Below, piece after piece: positions 49,311 through 62,000 of a stretch of 64,000 nucleotides of DNA; position 1 is the stretch's first letter; each line of letters opens with the position of its first letter. Under the pieces are notes generated by a model. The model saw only the letters and a program-made list of their open reading frames with translations, was not told the origin of the DNA and made no database searches. The stretch covers positions 854,873 to 918,872 of the forward strand of contig NW_018388191.1 of NCBI RefSeq assembly GCF_001417965.1. The letters are read 5' to 3'. Position numbers and translations under genes: made by a program. Source of the stretch: Exaiptasia diaphana (lineage: Eukaryota; Cnidaria; Anthozoa; Actiniaria; Aiptasiidae).

Positions 49311-52300
49311 ATGGTTGACAAACAAGATAGTGTTAGTCTAACATCAAATGACAGCTACATTAACCAAAAGAGGCTACCCAAAAACGAGAATGAAGTAAGT
49401 CAAAACATTGAAATCATCTTTCGTTGCGATGTTGAAAAAAAGACGGAATTCCTCATATGCGGTATCTTGAAAAAGTTTTCTAAGTATTAAGAATTTCATT
49501 TTTTGACAATAATCTAAAGAAGTGTTTTGCAGACTCTGCAAAACACTTCTTTAGATTATTGTCAAAAAATGGTGCAGTATTTAACACAGACACATTTCTC
49601 GTTGAGATATGAATGTCATTGTCTTCATTGAAATACTTCCAAACAATTTGCGCATTTTGAAACACTCATGAAGACTAAACGTTGGCAAATGCTATGGACT
49701 CGTATGAAAATAACCAGTCGTCGAAAATAGAAAAAAAAAACGAAATTTACATGAAAATGATGTTTTCAACTTTTAAAATAACAATTTCGACAAATTAATT
49801 AGAATTCTTTTTAGTCATTCTACTTCATCTTCAGGCAAGATTTGCACCACAAGCGGTCACGATATCTTGAAATTTCCATTTTTTTAAAAACTGTGAATCG
49901 CAAGGAATGTGATTTTTCTCTCATGAAGTTCGTTCCTTATTGAAAGTATGTTGAATATTTTGCAGAAAAAAGTTACAGAGTAGAAAAAGTCAAGTTCCCT
50001 CTAGAACATTCCAGAATTTACTTATGTCGGCTCTGCATGTTAACCTCTGTTTGTCAAGCATGCGCTAAAATACCACTCGCCCCCTGCATCTTCCCATCTC
50101 TTGAGAGTTCTCAAAAACTCTTGCATGTAACCTTGTTAAGCGTTATTGATTCTCTGCTCACTGCATGCGCTCGGCCCATGGGGACGACTTGAATTTCTGT
50201 CGCTGGGTTTTAGCCAACATTTCCAGGTTCATCACATGTTGCATGTCTACTAGAATGACGGCTACGAGAACTTACAACAACAACCAGCATCCAACGAAAA
50301 CCAATACGAAAACACGGAAGGCAACCGATACGAAAACGCATCAGCGAAACAGGGTCTATTTGTAAACGAGAAAGTTAGACAGTACGAAAACGCGACGGCG
50401 GGTCATTTCGACATAATTGTTAAAGAAAACGAATACGAGAACACAGACGAAAACCAATATGAAAGTGTGGGAGAGGTAAAACTACATTCTCACTGGCACC
50501 TCACTTGCAAAATATCTTAGTATCAAATATTAATGCACTTTTTAGAAACAAATTATTTCCTTCCAAGAAGTTGATCTTTATTCATAAATGAACTTTTATT
50601 CATGAATTTTGGCCACGACAAATTTTCAACACGCGAGCAGCGGACTTATCTCGAGCTTTTCCAGGGATTCGAGTCATTTTTGGTGAATTTGTACCGCCGC
50701 TCATTTCCAAGGAAAACAGAAAAAGTTTTTATAACCAAACTAAAAAGAATCTATTGTCAGAATCCGCTTGTTTGGTCATCGCACTTGGAAAATTATCTGT
50801 GAGCAATTTCATTTCACTGAGCTTTTCGTGCAAAACTTACTTCGCTATTCCGTTCAAAGTTAAAAATACACTACTCGTCATCAGTTAAATAGGAACCCCG
50901 CCGATCAACCGTACTGCCTGCTGTACTATTACAATGATCATCCATACCTTAATCTACAAGGCTTGTTAAAAAATGATTGTATGCCAAGATGTAACACCCA
51001 CGTTTGTACCGTGGGGTTCCGCAGGTCTTCACTGAAAGATCGAGAAAATGAATTCATTATTTTTTGATTATTGTATGGCGTACGTATGACGTAATTATTG
51101 CTATTGGATACGGTAAAGTTGTAGCGGGAAATTTCATCACGCGGCCTGTACATCTGTATATTAGAATATTTTGTACTTGGGATTTTGGATGCGTTTTTCA
51201 TTTAATCACAAATTCTGGAAAGTAAAACGAAATTTTACTTTACGCCATTCTCATTCCACCAATTTTGCAAATGACATTCCAGAATCGTAAAGAAGCTCCA
51301 TTACGATTCACGTCACACCTCACAACACGAAAAATAAAAGCAAGCGCACAAACAAAACACTACTGGAATATCTTAGGTAAAACTGGACAATATTGACGTC
51401 AGTGAATAAAAAACGATTTCATACAAAACTAACCTATAATCACTGCACTGTGACTTGGTCGGAAATTCATTCTAGAAATGTAGTCAGTAAAATTCCATCA
51501 ATTCCAGGAAAATTCCAGGCGAAGTAGTCGAGCTGCGAGTCCAAGTGGTAGCCATGGATCACGCACTAGCAGCGCACGGCCTGACTCCCCGGACATCTTT
51601 CCTGTCTTACCTAAAAGACTAGAAGATATAGATGAAAAATACGGATGTTTGAAGTGTAAAAAAGTCCTGTGCCATCCTGTCCAAATTCAACCATGCGGAC
51701 ATTATCTTTGTTATAAGTGCTTCAAAGAAATCGTCAAGTAAGCATAAAATTTCCTATCTCTTCAGTCTCTTTAGTTTGGTATGATATCTAAGAATCAGTT
51801 GACTGTATTGAAACTCTTCACAGTTAACTTGAAGTCACTGCGCGTGCAACTTCAGCTTGGTTGCTATTGTGGTGGATACAAAACTACCGTTTCAGCCTCT
51901 CTAGTTGTTGTATACTCATCATGATTTGTTTCCTAGTGAAAGTGATAATGAAAAGCCGCCAAAATGTCCAAAAGACAAGCAGGAAATAGACTCGGATGTT
52001 CCTGTGAGTATAGCTATAATGGGTACCTGCGATTGCTTTTTCTTCTTTTTCCCCTTTGACTTTTGAATGGTTATTGGACTAGACGCTCTTGACAACTATT
52101 TTAAAAACATAAAATGTTTGAGCTTGATATGAAATGATGTAATTATCACACGCAGAATTTGGACAAAGATCTTTGGAATGAGATCCAGGCTTTGGACGTG
52201 GTATGCGAGAACCAACAATGGGGCTGTAAATGGGAAGGAAACATTATGTCATTCGAGGTAAGCTGTGTGGTATGGACTTTAGAATCAATAAAATTACAGA

Positions 52301-52885
52301 TGTTCTTTTCTAGTAAGCTGAGCTCTGTGTTGAATGTCTTGACTAGGATCATAACGACGAATGTCCATACACCGATGTACTGTGCAAGGCCGACTGTGGA
52401 GCGAAATTCCAAAGACGATACATTACAAAACATGAAGATAAAGACTGTCCTAAAAAGATGATTTCTTGTCCTTACTGCGCAGAAAGACATCTCAGAGAAG
52501 AAAAGAAGGTAGAAGGTTTGATGATCATTTCTGATCTCCTTTAAAATCAATTAATTGTGTAATTGTTAAGTCAATACTATTTTGTAATTGCAAGAAAACT
52601 GATTATATTTACGTGTATATTTTTTAGACTCATTTCGAAGAATGTCCAGATATCCCTCTTCCCTGCCCAAACAAGTGCGACAAAAAGTTAACCATTGAGA
52701 GATCAAAGGTATTCGATATCAAATTGATAACTAATAAGTCATATTCTATGACCGATATTTGTCGTTTTTTTTTTCTCTAGCTTGAAAACCACGTTGACAA
52801 TGAATGTCCTCGTACTAAAATCCTGTGCATGTTTGAAAACATTGGCTGCGCACACCGAGTAAGTTTGTTCTGTCTTAATCTCTAG

Positions 52886-52950
<65 letters not shown>

Positions 52951-55015
52951 CGGTGGGATGATGGTTGCTTGATTGTTTATTTGGTTGGTTGGTTGGTCGG
53001 TTGGTTGTTGGTTGGTGGATTGGTCAGGGTCGGTTGGTTTATCTTCTGACGATTGGTTGATTGGTTGGTTGGTCGGTTGGCTGGTTGGTGGTTGGTTGTT
53101 CGGTTGGTTAGGGTTGATCGGTCGGTCGGTCGATTGCTTGTTTGTTCGCTGGGTTGATGTTTGGTTAGTTGCCTGGTTGGTTGGGTGTTGTTCCGTGGAT
53201 TGGTTGGTCGGTGGTTGATTGGTTTGTCGATGACGTGATATATGGTATCTTCCTATGTCTAATCCTATTCTGTATTTTTTTTCAGTCCAGTCGAGAGAAA
53301 ATGGCAAAACATTATTCAAAGGAGACATCGAGCCATGTTAAACTCCTCTTCGATATGCTGTTAAAACAGGGACAGTCTATTGACATGCAAGATGAGAGGC
53401 TATTATCTTCTGAACAGTCGTTGATGGAACAAGACAAGCGTATTGGAGACCTTGAAAAGATCGCTCACAGCCAGTTGATCTGGCGAATTGAGGACTATAA
53501 CAGGTAAAGAGACTTATCAGTAAGCTTATGTAATACTAGTTTATTAGTACAGACCAGAAGTACAGACGAAGAGCAGGCGCACGTTGTCATTGGTCCGTCA
53601 CGTTATCATTGAACCAATACAAGTCTTTAAAGTTTTTTTCTCTTTTAATAATTGTTATTTTTTTTAGAAAGTTGAAGGAGTGCAAGGCAGGAAATGTCGA
53701 TTCTCTTTTCAGTCCGACATTCACGACGAGTAAACATGGTTACCGTCTGTGTGCGTCTGTCTGTCTGAATGGCGATGGGAAGGGAAAAGGAAGTCACATG
53801 TCCGTGTTTATCAGTGTTCTTAAAGGTATTATAGATCGAAATAAATATTTTACCACTAATACTGAACTCTCTTAGTAAATGTACCAACAAACAAAGTGCA
53901 CATGCCAACCAAACACGAACAACCCAAGGCATAAAAAACCAGCCAACCAACCAACGTGATTCAAAATGGATCAGAGTCTTCTGTTTGGACCTCGCTTTCA
54001 GAAACGATAAAAGGTTACCTTGGTTTGGGCTTGAATCAGACCTATTGCTTGCTCGTCGCTGTATATACCACTGATGAAATAATTTGCCGACTATAAGTCT
54101 AAATACAATTACGGAATGCCACGCAACTTTGTTAAAATTCTGCGCTTCTAAAAAATGGCGATAAAGATCAACGAATTTGCATTACACTACTCAAATAAAA
54201 CTAGAATTAAGCTAAACACACACTCAGTCGGTATTACAAAAAGTAAAAGCACTACACATGAACTTACAATTAAGAGCTTCTGAATCAAAACAACCAAGCA
54301 GTTCCTTTTTAGACATTTTGCAAAACATCCATACTTCAAGAAAGTTCATAGAAGTTCTGCTATTGTTACGTCACTAATTCAGGAATTAGAGAAATGCGCG
54401 CGCAAATTCACACGCATGCGCATCTTATCCACAGGAAGCCCGGACGCGTTTTGTTCTTAGCTTATCAGGTCATTATGATATTTCACTGAAATGGCCTTTG
54501 AATACCGTGCTACGTTCAATTTGTTGAACGATTTGCAGTGGAACAATCCTTTCTATAGTTTCTTTTAATCCTAATACCAACCAAGCTGCCCTGGGGTTGG
54601 AGGGGTGGGGATGATTGTCGTATCTTTTTGAGGTAAAAACCAGGGTTCTGGTATTACATATTCCATTTGTTCCTTTTTATGACATTTATGACATTTATAG
54701 ATCATAATTGAACTCTATATATTTTCAGGTCATTATGATTCTTTACTGAAGTGGCCTTTTGAATACCGTGTTACATTCACCATGTTGGATCAGAACGAAG
54801 ACATCAATGCCAGGAAGCACATCAAATTCAGCATCAAACCAAACCCATGTCCTGAGAACGAACCTTTTCTTGGCAGACCCAAAATGGAGAAGAACGCCAG
54901 CTTTGGTGGCGCTAAGTTTGCAAGACATGAGGATATCGAGGCGGGGGGATACATCAAAGATGATGTAATCTTCCTGAAAATAGCTGTTGATTGTGATGGA
55001 CTTAGTGAGCCTTAG
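49311..55015 (+). CDS. TRAF-type RING/MATH adaptor with Tyr-x-Asn repeat exon, copy 2
   Basis: Exons: 49311-49394, 50254-50475, 51508-51737, 51937-52003, 52156-52257, 52347-52508, 52628-52708, 52781-52858, 53286-53503, 53668-53825, 54729-55015, about 562 residues. Domain order matches copy 1. The RING uses C149, C152, C165, H167, C170, C173, C189 and D192. Zinc fingers follow, then a coiled coil (about 343-405) and MATH (about 408-560, GYRLCASVCLNGDGKGKGSH). All shared exons keep identical lengths except 1, RING and last. The extra exon 2 (74 codons, phase 0-0) carries YENL, YENT, YENA, YENA, YENT and YESV. With YIN in exon 1, there are six YxN sites (Y16, 32, 46, 54, 72, 89). YxN is the known GRB2-type SH2 ligand consensus once phosphorylated; use as such is inference. 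Intron 1 holds a perfect palindrome, intron 8 a tetranucleotide array and intron 10 a relic of the last exon. Confidence 0.9.
49498..49570. repeat. Perfect 73-nt palindrome (36-bp arms, 1-nt centre)
   Basis: The left arm starts ATTTTTTGACAATAATC and ends TTTTGCAGA. After a single C the exact complement follows. No mismatch by eye. It lies in intron 1 of TRAF copy 2, between exon 1 and the Tyr-rich exon. Such a structure is unstable in vivo and in cloning, so it is either very young or an assembly artefact. Confidence 0.9.
52884..53220. repeat. (TTGA)n / (TTGG)n tetranucleotide array
   Basis: A pure GATT run (about 52884-52945) grades into GGTTGGTTGG-rich degenerate repeats. It fills most of intron 8 of TRAF copy 2. 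The open frames it creates on both strands (NQPTNQ-type and WLVGWLVG-type peptides) are artefacts of the repeat. Confidence 0.9.
54463..54535 (+). pseudogene. Relic copy of the last TRAF (MATH) exon start
   Basis: Within intron 10 of TRAF copy 2, TATCAGGTCATTATGATATT and the next 50 bases repeat the acceptor and first codons of the true last exon (54722 onward). One T is lost in TGGCCTTTGAATACCG (the true exon has TGGCCTTTTGAATACCG), so the frame breaks after GHYDISLKWPL. Similarity ends by about 54535. It is a partial exon duplication, non-functional unless mis-spliced. Confidence 0.75.
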
Positions 55016-56035
55016 ATATATACTTGCATATAACACAACACAGTCACGTTTGTACTCAGAAATATGTATATAAACCTTTGAAGGTCTGCGTCCCATTCAA
55101 TTTCATAAAAGTTTTAGCTTTTTCTGTTGCTCAAAATTCGCAAATATTGTAGTCACCGATAGTCACCTCTATCGCATTAAAGACATTATCTAAAAGGGAC
55201 AGGCCCCAATTGCGTATAAAGTGAATAAATTTCTCCAAGAAAAATTGCGGTTTGGGGGGTTGTCAACGTAACATTGAAACTCTCAATAAGTAAGATATTA
55301 TAAATCGTGGATTATTTGTTTTTTGTAAAAGCTCACTCGCTTTATATAATATAAATTGAAGATTCACATTTATTAGAATAAAGAAACCATTTTCACTAAA
55401 CACGCAATTTTGCCCTGTTCATGGTTTGCTCGTTCGTTGTGTATTACCCATATATAAAATAATCATGGAATGTTCTTGCTGTTGTTTACTGCTATACCAA
55501 AAAATACCACAAAATCTCTTTTTTTCTCTCCAAAATTATACCACAAATCTCTTTTTTTCCCTCTTTTAACTCAGAAGAAAGGATTAACACCCGAAACGTG
55601 AGTAAGTTGTTTCACCGTTTTTTTCGGTGTTATTTAAATTTATCTTTTTACCCAACTGCAGTTCCTTTAGTGACACCGACGCAGACCGACGCAGGCCGCG
55701 AGTTTACACAACAAATCTCTTTGCTCGACTTTTCGGTCTTCCTGTGGTCGTCAAGAACGCGCGGGAGACGGTCACGTGATAGAAACAAAAATGGCGGCTG
55801 AGTTGAAAGGTGTTTTGAAAGAAACTTCATCAAAAAACATTACTTTATCGCCATTTAACTGCAATTTCTTTTGATCCCCCGCAAAAGTTGCATAGAAAAA
55901 TGGATTTTTTTATGCAAGGGTGCTAATATTTTTGAGAGAATGTTTTTTATTTGGTGCCAAAGTTATAAACAAAATGACGTTCCTTCTGCAAGCTTCCTAA
56001 GACCGTTGAAGAGTAAATTTGTCTATTAAGGTTAA
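55016..56035. other. Spacer between TRAF copy 2 and STK36
   Basis: 1.0 kb containing the 3' UTR of TRAF copy 2 and the promoter of STK36. Two AATAAA hexamers on the plus strand, at about 55224-55229 and 55377-55382, are candidate poly(A) signals. GGTCACGTGA (an E-box CACGTG) lies near 55770. It is followed by AAAATGGCGGC, a YY1-like motif and also an upstream ATG opening a 27-codon frame (MAAELKG...) that ends before the STK36 start. Confidence 0.5.
55570..55685 (+). repeat. Diverged single copy of the Penelope-type hammerhead-like repeat
   Basis: AGAAGAAAGGATTAACACCC then GAAACGTGAG matches one arm of the hairpin at 38991-39168. So do the downstream CGGTGTTATTTAAATTTATC and CACCGACGCAGACC words. 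The hammerhead-like core is further degraded (CAGAAGA for CUGANGA, GTG for GTC), so no catalytic activity is expected. Confidence 0.55.
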
Positions 56036-59000
56036 ATGGAGAATTACCATGTACTGCATCTTATTGGTGAAGGTTCGTTTGGTAAAGTTTACAAAGGAAG
56101 AAGGAAGTATTCGGGTCAGGTAGGAATTTTAATCATCATCCAGTGTGATATCGTACTATTGAGAATTATACCAGTCCAGTTAGAGTTAGTGAAAAATAGT
56201 CACATGAACAAGGTAGGGTACCTTTAGTGCACAGCTTCACACCCCTAGAACTGCCCTGATTGTACAACGTCATTGTTAGTAGAGATTTATTGCAGAGTAT
56301 ATTCATTCAGATCGTTGCCATGAAGTTCATCCCAAAGACTGGTCGATCAGAAAAAGAACTGAAAAATCTTCAAAGAGAAATCGACATAATGAGATCATTG
56401 GACCATGAAAACATCATTAGGTTACTGGATTCCTTTGAAACACCAAAAGAGGTACACTAGCAATAAATGATTATATTATTACAATAGGAAACATTTCTAT
56501 AAAATTATGCTGTTCATTTCAGTGCTGTAGCTAGTTTATAGCCTTGCTCTCCTCCCTCTTCATTGCTTAAAGGTTTTGTACATTTTTACTTAGCTTGTAT
56601 GGATAGAGACTACTGTACATATATTAGTCATTGTTCTTAGTTGGATTGTTATACTGTAGGTTTGTGTTGTGACTGATTACGCAGAAGGTGAATTGTTTCA
56701 AGTTTTGGAAGATGACGGTAGTTTGCCAGAAGAGCAGGTAATACAATCATAGATATATTACTTTCCTTAAGTTATAATTAGGATGTATTTTTCATGAATG
56801 TATTTCCATTGTAGGTTCAAAAGATTGCTTGTCAATTGGTCAAAGCATTGTATTATTTGCATTCTCATCGGATACTTCATAGAGATATGAAACCACAGAA
56901 TATCCTGCTTGGAAAACATGGCATTGTTAAACTTTGTGACTTTGGGTAAGAGCTTCAAGAGTGCTTGTCTGTCTTAGACAAAGTGTACTTAGTTATTAAC
57001 TAATATAAGCATTGGGTTTTAAGGTTTGCTCGTGCTATGAGTATTAATACCCTGGTCCTGACATCAATCAAGGTAATACAACTCACTTGTGCTTTTATTA
57101 TTTGTCATTATTATTGATACTTTACCTCAAGAATGATTTCATAATTCAATGTTGTTATCTGAAAGGGTACACCTCTTTACATGTCTCCTGAACTTGTGCA
57201 AGAAAAGCCTTATGACTATAACTCTGACCTCTGGTAAGATTTTGCAAACTAAATGAACTATATTATAGGGACAGAAAACTGTCAATCAACATCCCACAGT
57301 GTACTCTGAGAATGAAGCTCCATCTGGAGGACGACAACAAAGGCTTTTTTCCTCACTACAAAGCCACCATTGTTTTGTCCCCCAGATAGTGCTGAGATAT
57401 GATATCATTATGAAACAGTGCCTATTCACAAACAACATGTAGTTTTTTTTCAATTTTATTACAAATTGTTTTTTTAATTCATCAAAGATAAGTTGTTTAT
57501 TAATCTATATTTTAACATGTTTTTTAGGTCATTGGGATGTATACTATATGAACTGTATGTTGGTACACCACCCTTTCATACTAACAGTATATTCCAACTA
57601 GTCAATCTTATATGCAGGGTAATGAAATCACAACTATACATTATCAAACCTGTGTTCTTTTAGTCGGCCTTGTTTCTTTATTGTTTTATTGATAATATTA
57701 TTAATGGATTATCAATGGTAAACTTCGATAAATATAATTGTTCTTGTTCAATATTGTTGTCTTTTATCAGGATACTGTCAAGTGGCCAGAAAGTATGAGC
57801 CCCGACTTCCAGGTATAATACGTGACTAACATACATGTACTAGAGAGAATCTACCTTGTGATATCTAGGAAGTGAGATATTTTTTATAATACAAAGTTTT
57901 TGTTGGCTTATGTAGAGCTTCCTTCAAGGACTACTTACCAAAGATCCAAAAAAGAGGTTGACTTGGCCTTATGTCTTACGCCATCCTTTTGTTGCCGATG
58001 GGATTGATGGTGAGTTAACAGCTCCTCAATGTTACTATTGAATATCTAACATTCACAGAGTTCACACATTATGTGTAATTAATTTTATTGTGCAATTAAA
58101 CCATGCAAGAATGCCTGGACTGGTGATTATGAATTTTCAATTATAATTATGTTATCCCTTGATTTAAATTACTAGAGCAAGAACTAGAAGTTAATGGAGT
58201 GCCACCTTCCCAGTTTGAAAAAACACAACAGACAAGAGGGATATCTACACCAGATAAGGTTATAATATAGTCATACTTTCTAGTTTTAGAGGGGTATTCT
58301 GAGATTTTCCTGCCATAGCAACCAGAAATTCTAATTTAGTATATAATACAGATTTTAATTGATTTGTAGTTTGACTTATTGATTGAAAGCTGAAAAAGAA
58401 GGATTATTGAATGAGAATTATCAAAATATTGCATCAACAGAAAGAGGCTGGTGATATCAAGCCATCATGGATAAGAAAACTACAACAACAAGAAGGCAAC
58501 AAACACAAAAAAAATAAAGAAAATGAGAAAGAAAAAGAGAAAACTAAGACTCCTTTAAAGAAGCAGCCATCTTTAGTAAAGAGAAAACCAAGTAAAGAGG
58601 AAAAACCAGTCGTGAAAAAACAAAATAGCAAAGAAAACAAACAGCAGGCTAAGGAAGTCAAACAAAAACCTGATGGTACTGAAATGCAATTAGGAGGTCG
58701 TCATTATATAATGCTTACAACTGTCAGTGATACATTTATAAATTATAATCAATTTATATTACATTATACACTTGTGTTTTTTTAAGCGCTGTCTCAAGGT
58801 GTTTTTGAACATCCCTGTGTTGTTTCAGTGATGACCAGAACAATCCATGTGTCTGCACTCTAATATACTCAAATGAATTAATGCTTCAATAGGAAAAATA
58901 TTGCTTTAAAAACTCTCAGAGATATAATTACAGGTGGACTCCATCTTTGAGCCCATTCTCCCATTCATATTCATTTCTGTCATTTTTTCATTATCACACA

Positions 59001-62000
59001 AGAGTTCTGTTCATATTTCAAGGCTTATTGTTGTGTTCTATTCTAGATGACTGGGAAGTTGAAAGCCCTCAAGCCAGCAATACCACAACTGCAAGAAAAG
59101 GCCATGAGATTAGTGATGACTATGAGAGAGAGATGTCAATTATTAACAAAGTCCTTGCCGCTGCAGCAAAGAGGAAGGAAAGACAAGGAAAAGGAAAGCA
59201 TCCAGCTGAGGTAATGTTAAAGTAAAACCCTGTTTTTTGTATGTCCAATGTAAGTTATAAAATGTGTAATATTGGACTAGAGTTAAATGCAAAATGTGTG
59301 AATTAGAACACGCCAAATGATGCTAAAACATTATAAAATAGTGTTATGAGGGACATTAAAAACAAAGGAATAAGCATAATTTAGTATCTGAATAAATTGA
59401 TTAAAATTAATTGTTAAATTGCACACTTCTATCCATATTTTTTTTAGTAAAACACACCATTTAACAATTAATAGTACATGTACTTCATACATGTGGATTA
59501 TAGGACCTTGATAGCGACGAGGAATGGGCATATATAGTAGAGATTACTGAACCGCACCGTGAATCATTATCAACCACCATTGCACAGAAAGAAGATGATA
59601 TTACAAGAGAATTGCTCCATGACAGCGAATTCATGAATCGTACAAGAACTGCTATGGATAATGCTTGTTCTTTGGTGTCAGAAGGAGTTCTTGAAGGAGC
59701 TTCTAAGCTGAGACAAGTTCTCAGGGTACTTAGAAACTTGGTTATGGCAAACTGGTGAGATTTTAATAGCAGTATAGTTCAAATCAGGATGGAATTTTTT
59801 ACTAGTTCTAACAATTTTCCACAGTCAAAAATTTGATGATTCTCTAATTAGTCCATGAAATTCTCTTGGCATTTTCAATCCTATAAATATTTTATTGGCA
59901 TATTGCACATGGCACATTCAATTTCATGGAGTTCAGCCTACAGTTTGAGTTCACAGTCTCATTTGTTTCTTTCAGTTCATCAAGAGAGAAATCCCTGTTT
60001 TTCAGTTCTCTTGGTTTACCACTCAAAGCTGTCCAGATAGTCAGCCAAATGGTAAAAAAGACCAAGTCTGTTCAGCAAACATGGAGTGTACAAGTAATGA
60101 CTGACCTCCTACATCTGACAAATTTGTATCTTAAGCAATGTTTTCTCTCTGAAGAAAGGTACATGCTACTTTGTTGTATGGCATAAATTCTGATTGTTTG
60201 ATTGATAAACATATCTACACATATATGGCACTAAGCAATAAGTGGCAAATACATTAAACATGGAAAGGAAAATAAAGAAAAAAAGTATTCTTCATTTTGA
60301 AAGAACATTTAGTCCTTAGAGTGGATGTACACAAATTATTTGATGGTACATGCTGTATGTCCTCAAACCTCAAATTGCACCTCCCATATTTTTAGTTGTT
60401 TGTAAATGACAAATGCATAAAGTTTGTATTTTCTGTTATTTAGAGTTGATCATTGTGGCTTACTAGACACTGGTAAATCCCTTGTTGCAGCCATTCCTCA
60501 GCTGCTCAAACATGGTCTGGATAAGGAGTTAACCCTGAGGGAGATTTCCCTTGAGGTACATGTACATAGTGTTGCAGCAGATATATAGTTTCATACTTAG
60601 TAAGCTTGCAGTTATTATAAGTATCAACATAGAATAAATCATTTCATTTCTTTTAACAATGATTATGACTAGAGATATCTAATATTTATACTCTAACGTT
60701 TATCAAGAATCAAAAGTAGAAAGAGTTTTATCATTTCTGGAGATGTTTTCCATATTTTCTTTAAATAATTTATTCGGTTTGTTTTCAGAGTATAAGTTTA
60801 TTGTGTCAAGCTATAGACAAGCTTCCTGCTGATAATGTAGATGATTTCTATGACAGTCTTAGTACTCAACACATCAAAGCAATTGATGACATCATAAGTT
60901 CAATTGTACTGGATCAAACATCACTGCAGAAACTTAAAGGTTAGTCACCCTTCAATCAATCAATCATTCAATCAGTCAGTCAATCAATCAATAAATCAAT
61001 CAACAATCAGTCAATCAATCAATCAATCAGTCTATCAATCAATCAGTCTATCAATCAATCAGCCTATCAATCAATCAATAATTTATAAATCAATAATTTA
61101 TTAATTATTGAAATTATTAATAATATATAAAATAAATATTATCCAAATAATTTATCAGCAATTAACAAGTTATTTTGAATTAATAAGAAAAGTGTATTAA
61201 TATAAAAAGCCTTGTCACATATTAAGTATAGACTGAGATGTCCAATTTGTCTTTTAAGGATCTTCAGGAGATGTGAACACCATCAAAAACAGAGCAAAAC
61301 AGCTTCAGTCATTCTCAAGATCAGCCATTTCTTGTCTTGTCACCTTCCAGGAATCTACTAAACTGGTACCCAACTCAAAAAAGAACTTGACATCAGTTAT
61401 AGCAAAGAAATTCCTTCAGCAATCTCATGAGAAACATTTAGAAACAATGCTACAGTATTCCAGCAGTAAACACCCTGTTCATTCTGCACTGTGTATATTG
61501 TGTCAACTGTGTGAGATGTCAAATGAGTTGTGTATTCACATCACCAAACAAGGCAAACTTTTAGAGGCATTTGTTGAATATATTAAAGACTGGGAGAAAT
61601 TGTTACAGTCAAAAAGCACAGAAACACTGTATGCTGTCTTAAAAGTAATGTTTTATGTTGTCACTACTCAAGAAGATTTGTCAGTTGAGTAAGTAAATTT
61701 ACTTGTATTTAGGAATTTAGGAAAAATCAAAATCTAAATGTAGAGGTAGTCAGTGTGACATTCACTTTGAATCCTATCAAAGTGTTTCCCCTTCCACTAC
61801 TAACAAGACTTTTCCCCTCTTTCCTTCATTACTTCTCATCCCTTCTTTTCTTTCATCCATGCTTTTTCCTTCTTTCCCTCTTTAATTTTACATTATTCCT
61901 CACATGCTTGTTTTTTTTCTTCACAAATGACAATAATCTATGAAGAATACATTTAATTAAATCACTTTTAATCTCATGCAGGTTATCTGACGTACCAAAG

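Noticed and set aside
52882-53328. 148-codon minus-strand Asn/Pro/Thr/Gln-rich frame and plus-strand Trp/Val/Gly-rich frames
   Set aside because: Translation of a tetranucleotide array inside a TRAF intron; the plus-strand gene model explains the locus.
58411-58440. ATG at 58411 as start of a separate Lys-rich protein
   Set aside because: The frame is the linker of STK36: using the acceptor at 58440 keeps phase 0 with the kinase exons upstream and phase 1 with exon 12 downstream.
58676-58785. Extension of the STK36 exon past the GATG/GTACTG boundary
   Set aside because: It would end in stop after non-family sequence, whereas splicing at 58675 joins in frame to the conserved DDWEVE exon at 59047.
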